This document shows, piece by piece, positions 28,683-38,790 of a stretch of 64,000 nt of DNA. Where the stretch lies: NCBI GenBank assembly GCA_027488195.1, contig JAIYCD010000182.1, positions 1 to 64,000 on the forward strand. Reading direction: 5' to 3'. The DNA comes from Acetobacteraceae bacterium. Its GTDB lineage: Bacteria; Pseudomonadota; Alphaproteobacteria; Acetobacterales; Acetobacteraceae. The stretch's first letter is position 1, and the number at the start of each line of letters is the position of its first letter. The notes under the pieces are model-generated. The model was given only the letters and a program-made list of their open reading frames with translations, did no database searches and was not told the DNA's origin. The translations under genes were made by a program, and so were the position numbers.

Positions 28683-28990
28683 CCTTTGGCGCCTGTGCCT
28701 GGGGTGGTGCCATTGATCCTCGCCTTCAACACTTGGCTAGGCCGGAAGGTCAGCACACGGCGTGGCAGGATCGGAACTTCAACGCCCGTCTTGGGATTGC
28801 GCCCGATGCGCTGTCCCTTGTGTCGGATGAGAAAGGTGCCAAAGCCCGAGATCTTCACCGATTCCCCCGTCTCCAGCACGCTGGAGACGCGCTCGAGAAC
28901 CGCCTCCAGCAGGGCGGCGGATTCGTTGCGGGAGAGCCCGACCTCCGCATAGATGGCCTCAGCGAGGCCGGATCGCGTCAGCGTATCCAT
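28679..28990 (-). CDS. ihfA: Integration host factor subunit alpha
   Basis: [74 protein letters not shown]. Confidence 0.93.
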   Translation of the reverse strand: MDTLTRSGLAEAIYAEVGLSRNESAALLEAVLERVSSVLETGESVKISGFGTFLIRHKGQRIGRNPKTGVEVPILPRRVLTFRPSQVLKARINGTTPGTGAKG

Positions 28991-29179
28991 CGTCGACTCT
29001 CCGTCATGGCCGAGCCCGCAAACCTTGCAGGGTCCGCAAGTCTCTGAACTGGCAGGAAAGCCGGGAAGAGCAGGCCACGTCAACCAACATTCGCAGCGTT
29101 CCCCACAAAACCGCGTTTACCGCGCATTCACCCAGGGTCTGGCACCTCGCGCGCCGACCCCAGGACGGAGTCCTTTGCC

Positions 29180-29782
29180 ATGCCGCCTCACCGCTGGCTT
29201 TTCCTGGCCTTGCTGGCCGCCATCGCCTCCCCCCTCGCCCCGGCGCGGGCCGGGCAGGCCTGCCCGGACATTCTCCTGGGCGACAGCCTGGCCGTGGGGA
29301 TGGCGCCGCATGCCCGCGCCCTCGGCTTCACCGTCATCGCGCAATCGGGCGCCGGCATCGCATGGCTGCGCCAGCAGGAGCCGCGCTGCGCCCGGCGCCT
29401 CGTCCTGGTCTTCGGCACCAATGACCTGCGCGGCATGACCCAGGCCGAAGCCGAGGCCTATCCGCTGCGCATCGCCGCCGTGATGGAAGGCTGGGAGGCG
29501 CAGCAGGCCATCTGGGCCACGCCCGGCTGCTTCCAGGACGCGGCGCTGGAGCGCGGCAGCGTCGCACTCGACGCCGCGCTCAACCGCCACCTGCGCCGCG
29601 CGAGCGACCGCCTCCGCGACCTGCCCGCCATTCATGGTGGCCGCCAGGCGCGCTGCGTCTATCCCTCGCATGATGGCATCCATCCGACCGGCGTGGGCTA
29701 CCAGGCCTGGTGGGCCGGGCTCTCGCAATGGATGGAGCGTGCCGCGGTCGCCGCGGTGCAGCCGGCCAGCATGCTGCGCTGA
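29180..29782 (+). CDS. SGNH/GDSL-type hydrolase, secreted
   Basis: Signal peptide; ILLGDSLAVGMAPHA...VFGTNDLRG...PSHDGIHPTGVGY. Confidence 0.8.
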   Translation: MPPHRWLFLALLAAIASPLAPARAGQACPDILLGDSLAVGMAPHARALGFTVIAQSGAGIAWLRQQEPRCARRLVLVFGTNDLRGMTQAEAEAYPLRIAAVMEGWEAQQAIWATPGCFQDAALERGSVALDAALNRHLRRASDRLRDLPAIHGGRQARCVYPSHDGIHPTGVGYQAWWAGLSQWMERAAVAAVQPASMLR

Positions 29783-29786
29783 ACCA

Positions 29787-30086
29787 TCAGGCGCGGCCCC
29801 AGGACAGCACCGCGCGCAGCGCCTGCGTCACGGCCGGGATGCCGAGCGCCTCCATCGCCCCGTGCCAGGCCTCGGCCAAGCCGATCAGCGCCTCGGTGCC
29901 CGGCAGGATGGGCAGGCCATAGGCGGCGTCGAGGATGGCGCCCGAGCGGCCCATCAGCAGCAGCAGCCACGCCACGCCGAGCACGACCAGCGCAGGGCCC
30001 ACCGGCATGACCGCCGTCGCGCGGGAGAAGTCATCTGGCACGCCGCGGAGCGGCGGCGGCGCATCGGGCATCCAGGGCTGCTGCAT
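29787..30086 (-). CDS. Small membrane protein, unknown function
   Basis: VGPALVVLGVAWLLLLMG TM; upstream of and co-directional with MBOAT gene order. Confidence 0.55.
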   Translation of the reverse strand: MQQPWMPDAPPPLRGVPDDFSRATAVMPVGPALVVLGVAWLLLLMGRSGAILDAAYGLPILPGTEALIGLAEAWHGAMEALGIPAVTQALRAVLSWGRA

Positions 30087-30096
30087 GGCGCGTTCC

Positions 30097-31485
30097 TCAG
30101 AACTGGAAGTAGATGAAGGGCGCGACCCCCTCGGGGCCGGCCAGCAGGATGAGCAGGAGCGCCACGCCGCCCAGCGCGCCCAGCGCCAGCGGCGGCAGGC
30201 GGCGTAGCGCCGTCTCCATCCTCTCCCGCAAATCGGGCGGCCAGAAATGGAAGGAGAGGCCGAGCAGCGTGAGCGCCAGCAGGCGCCAGGTCACGCTCTC
30301 ATTGGGCATGTCGAACTGCAGCAGGCCGGCCATCATCGCACCGAAGCCCGCGAGGTCGTGCGCGCGGAACAGCACGAAGGCGATGACGACGATGTGGAAG
30401 GTGATGAACCAGCGCAGCACGCGCCCCGCCATCGTCACCGGCACCGCCTTGCCCCAGATGGCGCGCTCGGCCCAGAGGGCCACGCCATGGACCAGCCCCC
30501 AGAGGACGAAGGTCCAGGCCGCGCCGTGCCAGATGCCGCCCAGCACCATCGTCGCCATCAGCGCCAGGCCGACATTCCAGCGATTGCCGCCGAAGCAGCG
30601 GATGTAGACGTAATCGCGCAGCCAGGTCGAAAGCGAGATGTGCCAGCGCCGCCAGAATTCCGAGAGGGTGAGGGCGCGGAAGGGCTGGTCGAAATTCTTC
30701 GGGAAGTGATAGCCGAGCAGCGCGGCGAAGCCGATGGCCATGTCGGAATAGGCCGAGAAGTCGCAGAAGATCTGGATGGTGTAGCCATAGCTGGCCAGCA
30801 GGATGTCCAGCGCGCCATGCGCGGCCGGGTCGCGAAAGACCGGATCCACGATGCCGGTCGCAAGCTCACTCGCGATCACGACCTTCTTGAAGAGGCCGCC
30901 CAGGATGAGGATGCAGGCCATCACCACCGGGATCCGGAAGCGGTCGGGCGGCGTGTGCAGCTGCGGCAGGAACCGCGCGGCGCGCACGATGGGCCCGGCC
31001 GCCAGATGCGGGAAGAAGGTCAGGTAGACGAGGACATTGAGCGGCGAGGGCTCGGGCTCGGCCGCGCCCTCATGGGCGTCCACCATGTAGGAGATGGCCT
31101 GGAACACGTAGAAGGAGACGCCGACCGGCAGCACGATGTCGAGCAGCGGCATGGGACCGAGGCCGAGCCAGTCGAGCCGCCCCAGGATCTCCTGCAGGAA
31201 GAAGTTCGTGTACTTGAAGTAGAAGAGCCAGCCGAGCGTGCCGGCGATGCCGAGCCAGAGCCAGGGGCGCGAACGGCCCCGCCCGGCCAGCAGGCCGATG
31301 CCCCAGGTCCAGAAGCCCACGAGCATGAGGGCGATGCAGAGCTCCACGCTCCAGAAGGCGTAGAAGGCGAGGTTGGCGGCCAGCAGGAAGGGCTTGTGCC
31401 AGGCCGGCCGGAACCGCACGAGCGACCAGTGGCCGAGGAAGACCACCGCGAAGAAGATCGCGAAGATGCCGGTCGGGAAAAGCAT
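30097..31485 (-). CDS. MBOAT family O-acyltransferase (AlgI-like)
   Basis: FFPHLAAGPIVRAARFLPQL...SEFWRRWHISLSTWLRDYVYI...GGIWHGAAWTFVLWGLVHG. Confidence 0.93.
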   Translation of the reverse strand: MLFPTGIFAIFFAVVFLGHWSLVRFRPAWHKPFLLAANLAFYAFWSVELCIALMLVGFWTWGIGLLAGRGRSRPWLWLGIAGTLGWLFYFKYTNFFLQEILGRLDWLGLGPMPLLDIVLPVGVSFYVFQAISYMVDAHEGAAEPEPSPLNVLVYLTFFPHLAAGPIVRAARFLPQLHTPPDRFRIPVVMACILILGGLFKKVVIASELATGIVDPVFRDPAAHGALDILLASYGYTIQIFCDFSAYSDMAIGFAALLGYHFPKNFDQPFRALTLSEFWRRWHISLSTWLRDYVYIRCFGGNRWNVGLALMATMVLGGIWHGAAWTFVLWGLVHGVALWAERAIWGKAVPVTMAGRVLRWFITFHIVVIAFVLFRAHDLAGFGAMMAGLLQFDMPNESVTWRLLALTLLGLSFHFWPPDLRERMETALRRLPPLALGALGGVALLLILLAGPEGVAPFIYFQF

Positions 31486-32799
31486 TCAGGCGGAAGCAGT
31501 TCGCGTGGCGAGACCCATGCCGCGCAGCAGTTGCGCCTGCAGCCGCTCGGCCGTCAGGCGGTAGCCGTCGGGGGTGAAATGCACGAGGTCGGGCCGCATC
31601 AGCGGCGCATCGCCACGGGCGAGCTCGGGCAGGCGGCAGGGGCTGCGCGTGACTTCCGCGCTCCAGTCGAAGAAGGCGACGCGCTGCGCCTGGGCCACGC
31701 TGCGCTGCGCGGCGCGCACGCGCTGCAACGCCGGCAGGGGCGAGACGGCGCCGCAGCCCTGCGGCGACCGGCCGCGCCGTGTGGCCCGCACCGGGCGCCC
31801 GGCATCGGGCACCCCCATCACCAGGATGCCGGTGCGCGGCAGGGTCTGCCGCAGGCGCTGGATCTGGCGCGTCAGCTGCGCCGCATAGGCGGCCTCGTCG
31901 AAATCGGAATCCACCGCCTCATTAGTCCCGAAGGCCAGGATGACCATGGCCGGCGGCTGGTTGGCCAGCTCCCGCGCCAGAATCGCCGGGTCGCGGTTGT
32001 CGAGCGAGGCGAGCGTGGCACCATTGATGCCGAAGCCCTCGACCAGCACGCCCCGCCCACGGCGGTCCATCCCCCAGCCGAGCAGCTCCACCGGGCCGTC
32101 CCCCACCAATTCAATCGAGAGTTCGCGGCTGCGGGCCGGCGCATCAAGGGTGAAGGGACGAAATTCCGGATTCGCGTTGCGCAGCGTGACCGGACCGACG
32201 CTGAGGTCGTCCACCCGCAGCCGGAAGCTGCCTGCATCAGGCCCCGCCAGGAGGCTGAGATGCACGCGATCAAATCCCGCTGCCTCGGTCGAGCGCAGGG
32301 TGATCACGTCACCCGCGCGCCCACCCGTGAGGCGGAAGCCGGTCAGGCCGAAGGGGCCGGGGCTGCTCGCCCGCAATGCGCTGCGCACCGCCCACTCCCC
32401 GCTCTGCGTGGCCTCGGCCAGCTGATTCGCGTTGATCGGGCGCTGCGCGCGGCCGGGCGGCAGACGGCCAGGGCCGGCGGCGCCGAAGCGCGCCTGCATC
32501 AATTCGCGCAGATGCCCGACCATGACGGGGCCCGCGGTATGGCTGTCGCCGAGGATGAGGATCAGCGCGCGCGGATCACTCGCCCGCCCTCCGGACCTCT
32601 GGCCGCGCAAGGCGGCGGCCAGCGGTTCATAGGGGTTGTCACCCGCCTGGATCGGCAGCACGGCGTCGAGCCCCGGATCAGGCAGGGTCTGCGCCACGAG
32701 AAAGGGCGAGGCGACCTCACCCGCCAGCGGCTCCGGCCGCGCGCCGCAGCCGCCCAGCAACGCGGCGCCGCCCAGGAAAAAAGCGCGGCGGTTCACCAT
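31486..32799 (-). CDS. SGNH/GDSL hydrolase, lipoprotein-like signal
   Basis: MVNRRAFFLGGAALLGGCGA lipobox; LILGDSHTAGPVM...VILAFGTNEAVDS...DLVHFTPDGY; adjacent to MBOAT. Confidence 0.85.
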   Translation of the reverse strand: MVNRRAFFLGGAALLGGCGARPEPLAGEVASPFLVAQTLPDPGLDAVLPIQAGDNPYEPLAAALRGQRSGGRASDPRALILILGDSHTAGPVMVGHLRELMQARFGAAGPGRLPPGRAQRPINANQLAEATQSGEWAVRSALRASSPGPFGLTGFRLTGGRAGDVITLRSTEAAGFDRVHLSLLAGPDAGSFRLRVDDLSVGPVTLRNANPEFRPFTLDAPARSRELSIELVGDGPVELLGWGMDRRGRGVLVEGFGINGATLASLDNRDPAILARELANQPPAMVILAFGTNEAVDSDFDEAAYAAQLTRQIQRLRQTLPRTGILVMGVPDAGRPVRATRRGRSPQGCGAVSPLPALQRVRAAQRSVAQAQRVAFFDWSAEVTRSPCRLPELARGDAPLMRPDLVHFTPDGYRLTAERLQAQLLRGMGLATRTASA

Positions 32800-32825
32800 T
32801 TCAGGAGCGCCGGGGACTTCTGTGT

Positions 32826-32850
32826 GACAATTCGCATGATATAAATTGTC
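32826..32850. promoter_or_regulatory. Inverted repeat GACAATT-N11-AATTGTC between divergent SGNH genes
   Basis: Perfect 7-bp arms in the intergenic gap. Confidence 0.45.
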
Positions 32851-32879
32851 CAACCCTTGGTGTCCCGGAGAATACTCGC

Positions 32880-33677
32880 GTGGCGTTCCGCGCCCAACCC
32901 GCATCTCCCTCGCGGCGACGCCTTCTCTATGGCGCAATGGCCCTGCTGTCATCTGGCAGCATGGCGCTCGCCCAGCCCGCCATCCTGCCCGACCCCCTGC
33001 CCGAGCGCCCCGCGCCCGAGCGGGTGAACCTGCTGTTCTGCGGGGATTCGCTGGCGCAGGGGATGTTCCTGGCGCTGAACGGCCAGCTTCGGCGGCGCGA
33101 GACGCTGCGCGTGACCAACGGCACCCTGCACGCAACCGGCGTCACCCGCAGCGACGAGCATGACTGGCCCACCGTCTCGCGCGACCTGGTCGCGCGGCAC
33201 CGGCCGAACCTGACGCTTTTCTGGGTGGGCGCCAATGACTTCCGCCCGCTGGTGGTGCGCGAGACGCGATCGCGCTTCGCCTTCGGCACCCAGGCCTTCG
33301 CCGATGGCTATGGCCGCCGCGTGGGCGAGATGGTGAACCACGCGGTGCAGGCGGGCTCCCGCGCCGTCTGGTTCGGCCTGCCCAATGTCCGGGACGCGCA
33401 ATTCGCCAATGCGGTACGCCAGTTGAATGAGATCCAGCAGAATGCGGCCCTGGCCGCTGGCGCCGTCTGGATCCCGACCTGGCAGGCGACCAGCGATCCG
33501 CAAGGCCGCTTCAAGTCGAGCGTGGCCCTGGAGCGCGGCCCGCGCGGCTTCCGCGCCGAGGACGGCGTCCACTTCACCGAATGGGGCTACCGGCGGATCG
33601 CGGCCCTCTTCTTCGACGAGGTCGAGAACATCTTCCCCGAACTCGCCGAACCACTCGGGCGCCTGACAGACACCTGA
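32880..33677 (+). CDS. SGNH family protein (DUF459-like)
   Basis: VNLLFCGDSLAQGMFLALNGQL...TLFWVGANDFRPL...EDGVHFTEWGYRRIA. Confidence 0.8.
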   Translation: MAFRAQPASPSRRRLLYGAMALLSSGSMALAQPAILPDPLPERPAPERVNLLFCGDSLAQGMFLALNGQLRRRETLRVTNGTLHATGVTRSDEHDWPTVSRDLVARHRPNLTLFWVGANDFRPLVVRETRSRFAFGTQAFADGYGRRVGEMVNHAVQAGSRAVWFGLPNVRDAQFANAVRQLNEIQQNAALAAGAVWIPTWQATSDPQGRFKSSVALERGPRGFRAEDGVHFTEWGYRRIAALFFDEVENIFPELAEPLGRLTDT

Positions 33678-33682
33678 GAGCC

Positions 33683-34642
33683 TCAGGAATCGACGGTGAT
33701 ATTGGCCCGGCGGATGACCTCCCGCCAGCGCTCCAGCTCGGCACGCTGAAAGCTGGCCAGATCCTCCGGACTTCCGCCCATGCCCTCCACGCCGTTGCGC
33801 GCGAAGGCCGTGCGGGTCTCGGGCTCTGTCAGCGCTGCGTTGAAGATGCCGTTCAGCCGCTGCGTGAGGGGCGCGGGCAGGCGCGGCGGCGCGTAGATCG
33901 CCCACCAGGCCTCGATGTTGATCGCCGGCAGCCCGCCTTCGGCGAAGGTGGGCACGCCGGGCAGCACGTCGCTGCGCGTGGCCCCGGTGATCCCCAGCCC
34001 GAGCATGGTCCCCGCCTCGATATGCGAGCGCACGAATTGCGTGTGGTAGAACATGGAATCGATCTGCCCGCTCAGCAGGTCGGTCACGGCGCGGCCACCA
34101 TCGCGATAGGGCACATGCGTGGTGGTGATGCCCGTCGCCTCGCCCAGCAGGGCCTGCGCCAGGTGCCCCGTGGTGCCGGTGCCCGAGGAGGCGACCGAGA
34201 GCGGCCGGGTCCGCGCGAGGGCCACGAATTCGGCCATGCTCCGCACGCCCAACTGCGGCCGGACGACGAGCAGGATCTTGGTCTTGGAATGCGCGATGAT
34301 GGGCGTGAAGTCGCGCATCGGGTCATAGGGCAGGCTCGGCATGAGGTGCGGGTTCACCGTGTGCGTGCCGATGGTGCCGAGCAGCAGCGTCAGTCCGTCG
34401 GGCGCTGCCTGCGCCACATATTGCGAGCCGATGGTGCCGCCCGCGCCCGCGCGGTTATCCACGACGATGGTCGCGCCATTCAGCCCGCGCGAGAGTTGCT
34501 GGGCCGCGATCCGTCCGAGAATGTCGGTGCTGGAGCCGCCCGGAAACGGCACGACCAGGCGAATCGGCCGGTCGGGCCAAGCTTGGGCCCGGGCAAGGCC
34601 CGGGGCGACCAGGCTGGAAGCCAGCAAGGCGCGGCGCTTCAT
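33683..34642 (-). CDS. Bug/TctC family substrate-binding protein
   Basis: MKRRALLASSLVAPGLARAQAWPDRPIRLVVPFPGGSSTDILGRIAAQQL...VVDNRAGAGGTIG. Confidence 0.9.
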   Translation of the reverse strand: MKRRALLASSLVAPGLARAQAWPDRPIRLVVPFPGGSSTDILGRIAAQQLSRGLNGATIVVDNRAGAGGTIGSQYVAQAAPDGLTLLLGTIGTHTVNPHLMPSLPYDPMRDFTPIIAHSKTKILLVVRPQLGVRSMAEFVALARTRPLSVASSGTGTTGHLAQALLGEATGITTTHVPYRDGGRAVTDLLSGQIDSMFYHTQFVRSHIEAGTMLGLGITGATRSDVLPGVPTFAEGGLPAINIEAWWAIYAPPRLPAPLTQRLNGIFNAALTEPETRTAFARNGVEGMGGSPEDLASFQRAELERWREVIRRANITVDS

Positions 34643-35289
34643 GGCGCGATATCCTCCCGTGAAATCGCCGCAAGGTCGCACAGGGGCAGCCCGTTCCGCA
34701 ATGCGAGGCCCCCCTCGGAGAATTCGGCGGCGAAGCGTGCCCCTTCCCCCGCCAGGCGGTCGAGGAAGCTGTCCAGGTGCCGCATCGCGCCATTGGGCAG
34801 GTCGTGTAGCACCAGCAGCACCGGCCCGCTGGCCGCGCGGCATTGGGCAAGCGCTGTCTCGGGCCAGCCTTCGGGGTCCCGGAAATCGCCGGGCACGGCG
34901 TTCCACAGCACGACGGTGTAGGCCTCGGCGCGCAGATGGCGCAATGCGCTGGCATTGAGCAGATGCGGACCGAGTGCGCCGCCGCCGCCATTCGGCCGGA
35001 ACAGAAGCTGCGCGTTCAACGGGCCAAGTAGCGCCTCGGCCTCAGTGATCTCGGCCACCGCCTCCGCCCCGCCACGCAGGCCCAGGGGTGCGCCATGGGT
35101 CAGCGTGTGGTTGCCGATGCGGTGCCCCTCGGCCAGGGCACGCTCGGCCAGCGCCCGCCGCGCCGGGTCGCGCAGCTTCTGCCCGATGGGAAAGAAGGTC
35201 GCCCGCAGGCCGCGTCGCGCCAGTGCGGCGAGCACGAGGGGCGTCGCCTCGGGCTCGGGCCCGTTGTCGAAGGTCAGGCAGACCTCCAA
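34639..35289 (-). CDS. Polysaccharide deacetylase family protein
   Basis: MEVCLTFDNGPEPEATPLVLAALARRGLRATFFPIGQKL...EGHRIGNHTLTHG. Confidence 0.9.
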   Translation of the reverse strand: MEVCLTFDNGPEPEATPLVLAALARRGLRATFFPIGQKLRDPARRALAERALAEGHRIGNHTLTHGAPLGLRGGAEAVAEITEAEALLGPLNAQLLFRPNGGGGALGPHLLNASALRHLRAEAYTVVLWNAVPGDFRDPEGWPETALAQCRAASGPVLLVLHDLPNGAMRHLDSFLDRLAGEGARFAAEFSEGGLALRNGLPLCDLAAISREDIAP

Positions 35290-35292
35290 GCC

Positions 35293-37035
35293 TCACCACC
35301 CCACGGCATAGCTGGCGCGGCGCGGATCGGCGCCGGCGGTAAGGATCCCGCTGCGCTGATCCGCCTGCACGGCGCAGACCGCGCCGGCGCGCCAGATGCG
35401 GTCGGGCCACCAGCTCACCTGATGGCCGCGCGCCGCCAGCGCCTCGCCCGTCGCCCGGTCGATCCGGCCTTCCAGGCAAAGGCGGCCGGGATAGGTGACA
35501 TGCGGCTCGAAACTGTCGGGGAAGCTGTAGGTGGCGGCGCGCGGGTGCTCCACCGCATCCTGCGGGTCCATCCCGAAGAGCCGCATGTTCAGCAGCACCT
35601 GGAGCATCGCCTGGGACTGCACATCGCCGCCGGGCGTGCCCATCGGCATGACGAAGGCGCCGGGCTCCACCACCATGATCGGGTTGGGCGTCAGGCGCGG
35701 CCGCTTGCCCGGCGCCGCGCGGCTTGGATGGCCCGGCGTGGTGAAGGATTGCGACCCGCGCGAGGAAGGGCAAAGGCCGGTGCCGGGAATGACGGGCGTA
35801 TCGCTGGAGACATCGCTCGGCGTGGCCGAGACCGCATTGCCCAAGCGGTCCACGACCGAGATGTAGGAGGTATCGCGCGGCGGGCCGGAGGGTGCGCCCT
35901 CCATGCGCAGGGGCGCGCCACCGGCGGCGGCGGCGGCGCCACGCGGCTGGCCAGGCGGCGGCATGTCGGGCCAGGCGCGCAGCGGGTCGATCATCCGTGC
36001 GCGCTCCGCCGCATAGGCGGGGTCGAGGAGGCCCTCCAGCGGCACATCGACGAAGTTCGGATCGCCATAGAAGGCCTCGCGATCGGCGAAGGCGAGCTTC
36101 ATCGCCTCGATGATGTGGTGGATGTAGTCCACGCTGTTGTGCCCGGCTGCGTGCAGCGCCGCTGGGTCGAGCAGGGCCAGCGCCTGGTTCAGCACCGGCC
36201 CCTGGCACCAGGCGCCGCAGGTGTGGATGTCCAGCCCCGCGAAGCGGGTGGTCACCGCACGTTCGACCGGCGAGCGGTACTCGGCGAGGTCCTCCGCCGC
36301 GAGCCAGCCGCCCGCCTCGCTGTGGTAGCGCAGGATGGCCTGCGCGATATCGCCGACGTAGAAAGCGGCCCGCGCGGCCTCGAGCCCGGCCAGGCGGTCG
36401 CCACCGCGGGCCAACGCCGCGCGCTCCTCATCGGCCATGTAGCGCAGCGACCGCGCAAGGTCGGACTGCACGAAGACCTCGCCCACCTGCGGCGGCCGGC
36501 CGCCGGGCAGGAAGGTCGCGGCATTGGTGGGCCAGCGGGCGTATTTCTCGGCATAGCCGGCGATGGTGTTCGCCATCAGCGGATGCACCGGAAAGCCATC
36601 GGCGAAGCGGATCGCGGCCTGCACCACCTCCCCGAAGGGCATGGTGCCGAAGCGGGCCAGCGCCGTGATCCAGGCATCGGGCGCCGCGGGCACGACGGTG
36701 CGCAGGATGCCCTCAGGGATGGTGCCGCCGCAGGCGCGGGTGAAATGCTCGGGGTCCATCGCGCGGGGCCAGGGGCCAAGGCCGGCGATGGTCCAGACCG
36801 CGCCATCCGCCATGCGGATCATGATGGGTGCCACGCCCGCGACATTCACGATATCCGGCTGCAGCACGCCGAGCGCGATGCCGCCGGCCACCGCCGCATC
36901 CACCGCATTGCCGCCCGCCTCCAGCACGGCGAAGGCGGCATGCGCCGCGCCGTAATGCCCGGCCGAGGCCATGTGCCGTGTGCCCCGCAGGGCGGGGCGC
37001 TGGGCGTAGGGCTCGGTGGGGTCGGGCATGGGCAT
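35293..37035 (-). CDS. Gamma-glutamyltransferase family protein
   Basis: AAFAVLEAGGNAVDAAVAGGIALGVLQPD...DTSYISVVDRLGNAVSATPS...GTPGGDVQSQAMLQVLLN. Confidence 0.9.
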   Translation of the reverse strand: MPMPDPTEPYAQRPALRGTRHMASAGHYGAAHAAFAVLEAGGNAVDAAVAGGIALGVLQPDIVNVAGVAPIMIRMADGAVWTIAGLGPWPRAMDPEHFTRACGGTIPEGILRTVVPAAPDAWITALARFGTMPFGEVVQAAIRFADGFPVHPLMANTIAGYAEKYARWPTNAATFLPGGRPPQVGEVFVQSDLARSLRYMADEERAALARGGDRLAGLEAARAAFYVGDIAQAILRYHSEAGGWLAAEDLAEYRSPVERAVTTRFAGLDIHTCGAWCQGPVLNQALALLDPAALHAAGHNSVDYIHHIIEAMKLAFADREAFYGDPNFVDVPLEGLLDPAYAAERARMIDPLRAWPDMPPPGQPRGAAAAAGGAPLRMEGAPSGPPRDTSYISVVDRLGNAVSATPSDVSSDTPVIPGTGLCPSSRGSQSFTTPGHPSRAAPGKRPRLTPNPIMVVEPGAFVMPMGTPGGDVQSQAMLQVLLNMRLFGMDPQDAVEHPRAATYSFPDSFEPHVTYPGRLCLEGRIDRATGEALAARGHQVSWWPDRIWRAGAVCAVQADQRSGILTAGADPRRASYAVGW

Positions 37036-37162
37036 CCTCCGGTCGTCACGTGCTGGGCTTGGCCCGGCGGCCTCATCAACCGCCGAATCCCCTTGAGGGC
37101 AAGCGGTGCGAGGCGTCATCAGGGAGCGATCGAATGGCGCCGCGCTGGACGCCGGCCAGGCG

Positions 37163-37966
37163 CTACAGCCCGTAAAGCCGGTGCGCCTGGCTGAGGGCCT
37201 CGTCCAGATCCGGCAGGCCCCTGGGCCCGCGCAGCATCTCGATGGACACCCAGTTCGCATAGCCAATCTCGCGCAGCGCCCCGGCGATGGCCGCATGATG
37301 CGCCGCCGGTGCGCCAAACTGGCCAACACGTGGCTCACTGATATGCACATGGTCCAGCAGCGGCCCGGCGCGGCGGATCAGCGCCGGCAAGTCTTCGCCA
37401 TTCACGGCTGCCGTGCCGGCGTCGAAATGCAGGCCAAGGCCCGGCCGCCGCAGGGCCAGGAACAAGTCCAGCAACTCCTCCGTGCCGGTCACGAAGTCGC
37501 AGCCATAACTCTCAGGATTGGCTTCCAGGCAGAAGAGAACGCCCTCCGCCGCGGCGAGCGGCGCGATCCGCTCCGCAAAGGCGCCATAGGCGGCCGCGGC
37601 CTGGAAGGGCGAGAGATCGCCCCGGCGCCGGTTGCGCGGCGAGCCGAAGACCAGCGCGCGTGCGCCAAGCCGCCCCGCCAGCGCGAAAACCCGCGCGAGA
37701 TGCGCGACAAGCCGCCCCTGCCCGGCCGCATCACCGAACACCACATGATCGGGCAGGTTGAAGGCGAGGGATTGCATCGCCGGAAAGGCGAAGCCGTGCA
37801 GACACGGCGGGAGGTCGTTCGCGCCGGCGGCCAGGGCCGTGGGCCAGTCGCCCCACACCGAAGTGGGTGCCAGCTCGACGCCGGGGACGCGGTACTGGCG
37901 CAGCAGCGCTGCCGCATCCGGCGCTTCCTCAGCCGACCAGGCGAGGGTTGAAACGGCGAGCTTCAT
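37163..37966 (-). CDS. TIM-barrel sugar phosphate isomerase/epimerase
   Basis: MKLAVSTLAWSAEE...LEANPESYGCDFVTGTEELLDLFLALRRPGLGLHFDAGT...DHVHISEPRVGQFG. Confidence 0.82.
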   Translation of the reverse strand: MKLAVSTLAWSAEEAPDAAALLRQYRVPGVELAPTSVWGDWPTALAAGANDLPPCLHGFAFPAMQSLAFNLPDHVVFGDAAGQGRLVAHLARVFALAGRLGARALVFGSPRNRRRGDLSPFQAAAAYGAFAERIAPLAAAEGVLFCLEANPESYGCDFVTGTEELLDLFLALRRPGLGLHFDAGTAAVNGEDLPALIRRAGPLLDHVHISEPRVGQFGAPAAHHAAIAGALREIGYANWVSIEMLRGPRGLPDLDEALSQAHRLYGL

Positions 37967-38760
37967 CCCCGCCGATGCTCCGCCACGAAACCCCGCAGAT
38001 CGGCCAGCACCTCGTCGCGGCCCTGGATGTAGCCATCATTTCGACCGAAGGCGGCGGAATGGCGCGTCCGCAAGTTGTAATGCGGCGCGACAGGCGGCGC
38101 GGCCGCGCCAATCTCGGCGCCGGGCAGCACGATCTCCTGCACGTCACGCGTGCGCACCGGCTCTGTCACCATGTTCAGCAGGCGGATGCCGGCGCTGTCC
38201 ATCCGCGCGAGGGTGGGTGCCATGCGGCGGATATCCACCCATTGCAGCTGGCCTTCCGGGTGGATCTTCTCGATCAGCTTGCCCTGCAGCATGTCGAAGA
38301 TGAGGTTCTTCTTGAGATGCGGCCCGAACAGGCCGGGCAGGCGCAGGATCCAGGTGTCCGGGAAACGCTCTCGCATCCACTGCTCGAACATCTGGCGATG
38401 CCGGCCATAGGGGTGCGTCGCAGCAGGATCCGGCTCCTCTCCCTCGGAGCGCTCGAGCGGCGGGTCATAGATGTCCACGGTGGAGATCAGCAGCACCGCC
38501 TTGGCGCGCGAGGAAGCCACCAGGTCGAAGACGCCGCGCACATGCGCGAGGTCGGCCTCCGGCTCGGCATTGGCACGCCATTTCTCGGCGTAGAGGCCGG
38601 CGCAGACGATGCCACCGGTCTCGAGCGCACGCAGCCCGGCCGAGTTGGAGGAATTGAACTGGTTCCGGAAGGAGAACGCATCGGCCAGGTTGCGGCCGAC
38701 GAAGCCGGTATGACCGACGAGCGTGTCGAAGGTGAAGCCCCCAAGGCGAAGTTCCGGCAT
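37963..38760 (-). CDS. NAD-dependent epimerase/dehydratase-like protein
   Basis: LVGHTGFVGRNLADAF...LLISTVDIYDPP...HPYGRHRQMFEQWM. Confidence 0.75.
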   Translation of the reverse strand: MPELRLGGFTFDTLVGHTGFVGRNLADAFSFRNQFNSSNSAGLRALETGGIVCAGLYAEKWRANAEPEADLAHVRGVFDLVASSRAKAVLLISTVDIYDPPLERSEGEEPDPAATHPYGRHRQMFEQWMRERFPDTWILRLPGLFGPHLKKNLIFDMLQGKLIEKIHPEGQLQWVDIRRMAPTLARMDSAGIRLLNMVTEPVRTRDVQEIVLPGAEIGAAAPPVAPHYNLRTRHSAAFGRNDGYIQGRDEVLADLRGFVAEHRRG

Positions 38761-38790
38761 CGTCCCTCCTGTAGTGAGTCTCGGCCTGGA

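Noticed and set aside
30247-32844. 865-aa plus-strand ORF opposite MBOAT and SGNH genes
   Set aside because: Spans two real genes on the other strand; low-complexity His/Arg/Gln-rich translation.
35095-37194. 699-aa plus-strand ORF
   Set aside because: Antisense to gamma-glutamyltransferase and deacetylase; no domain signal.
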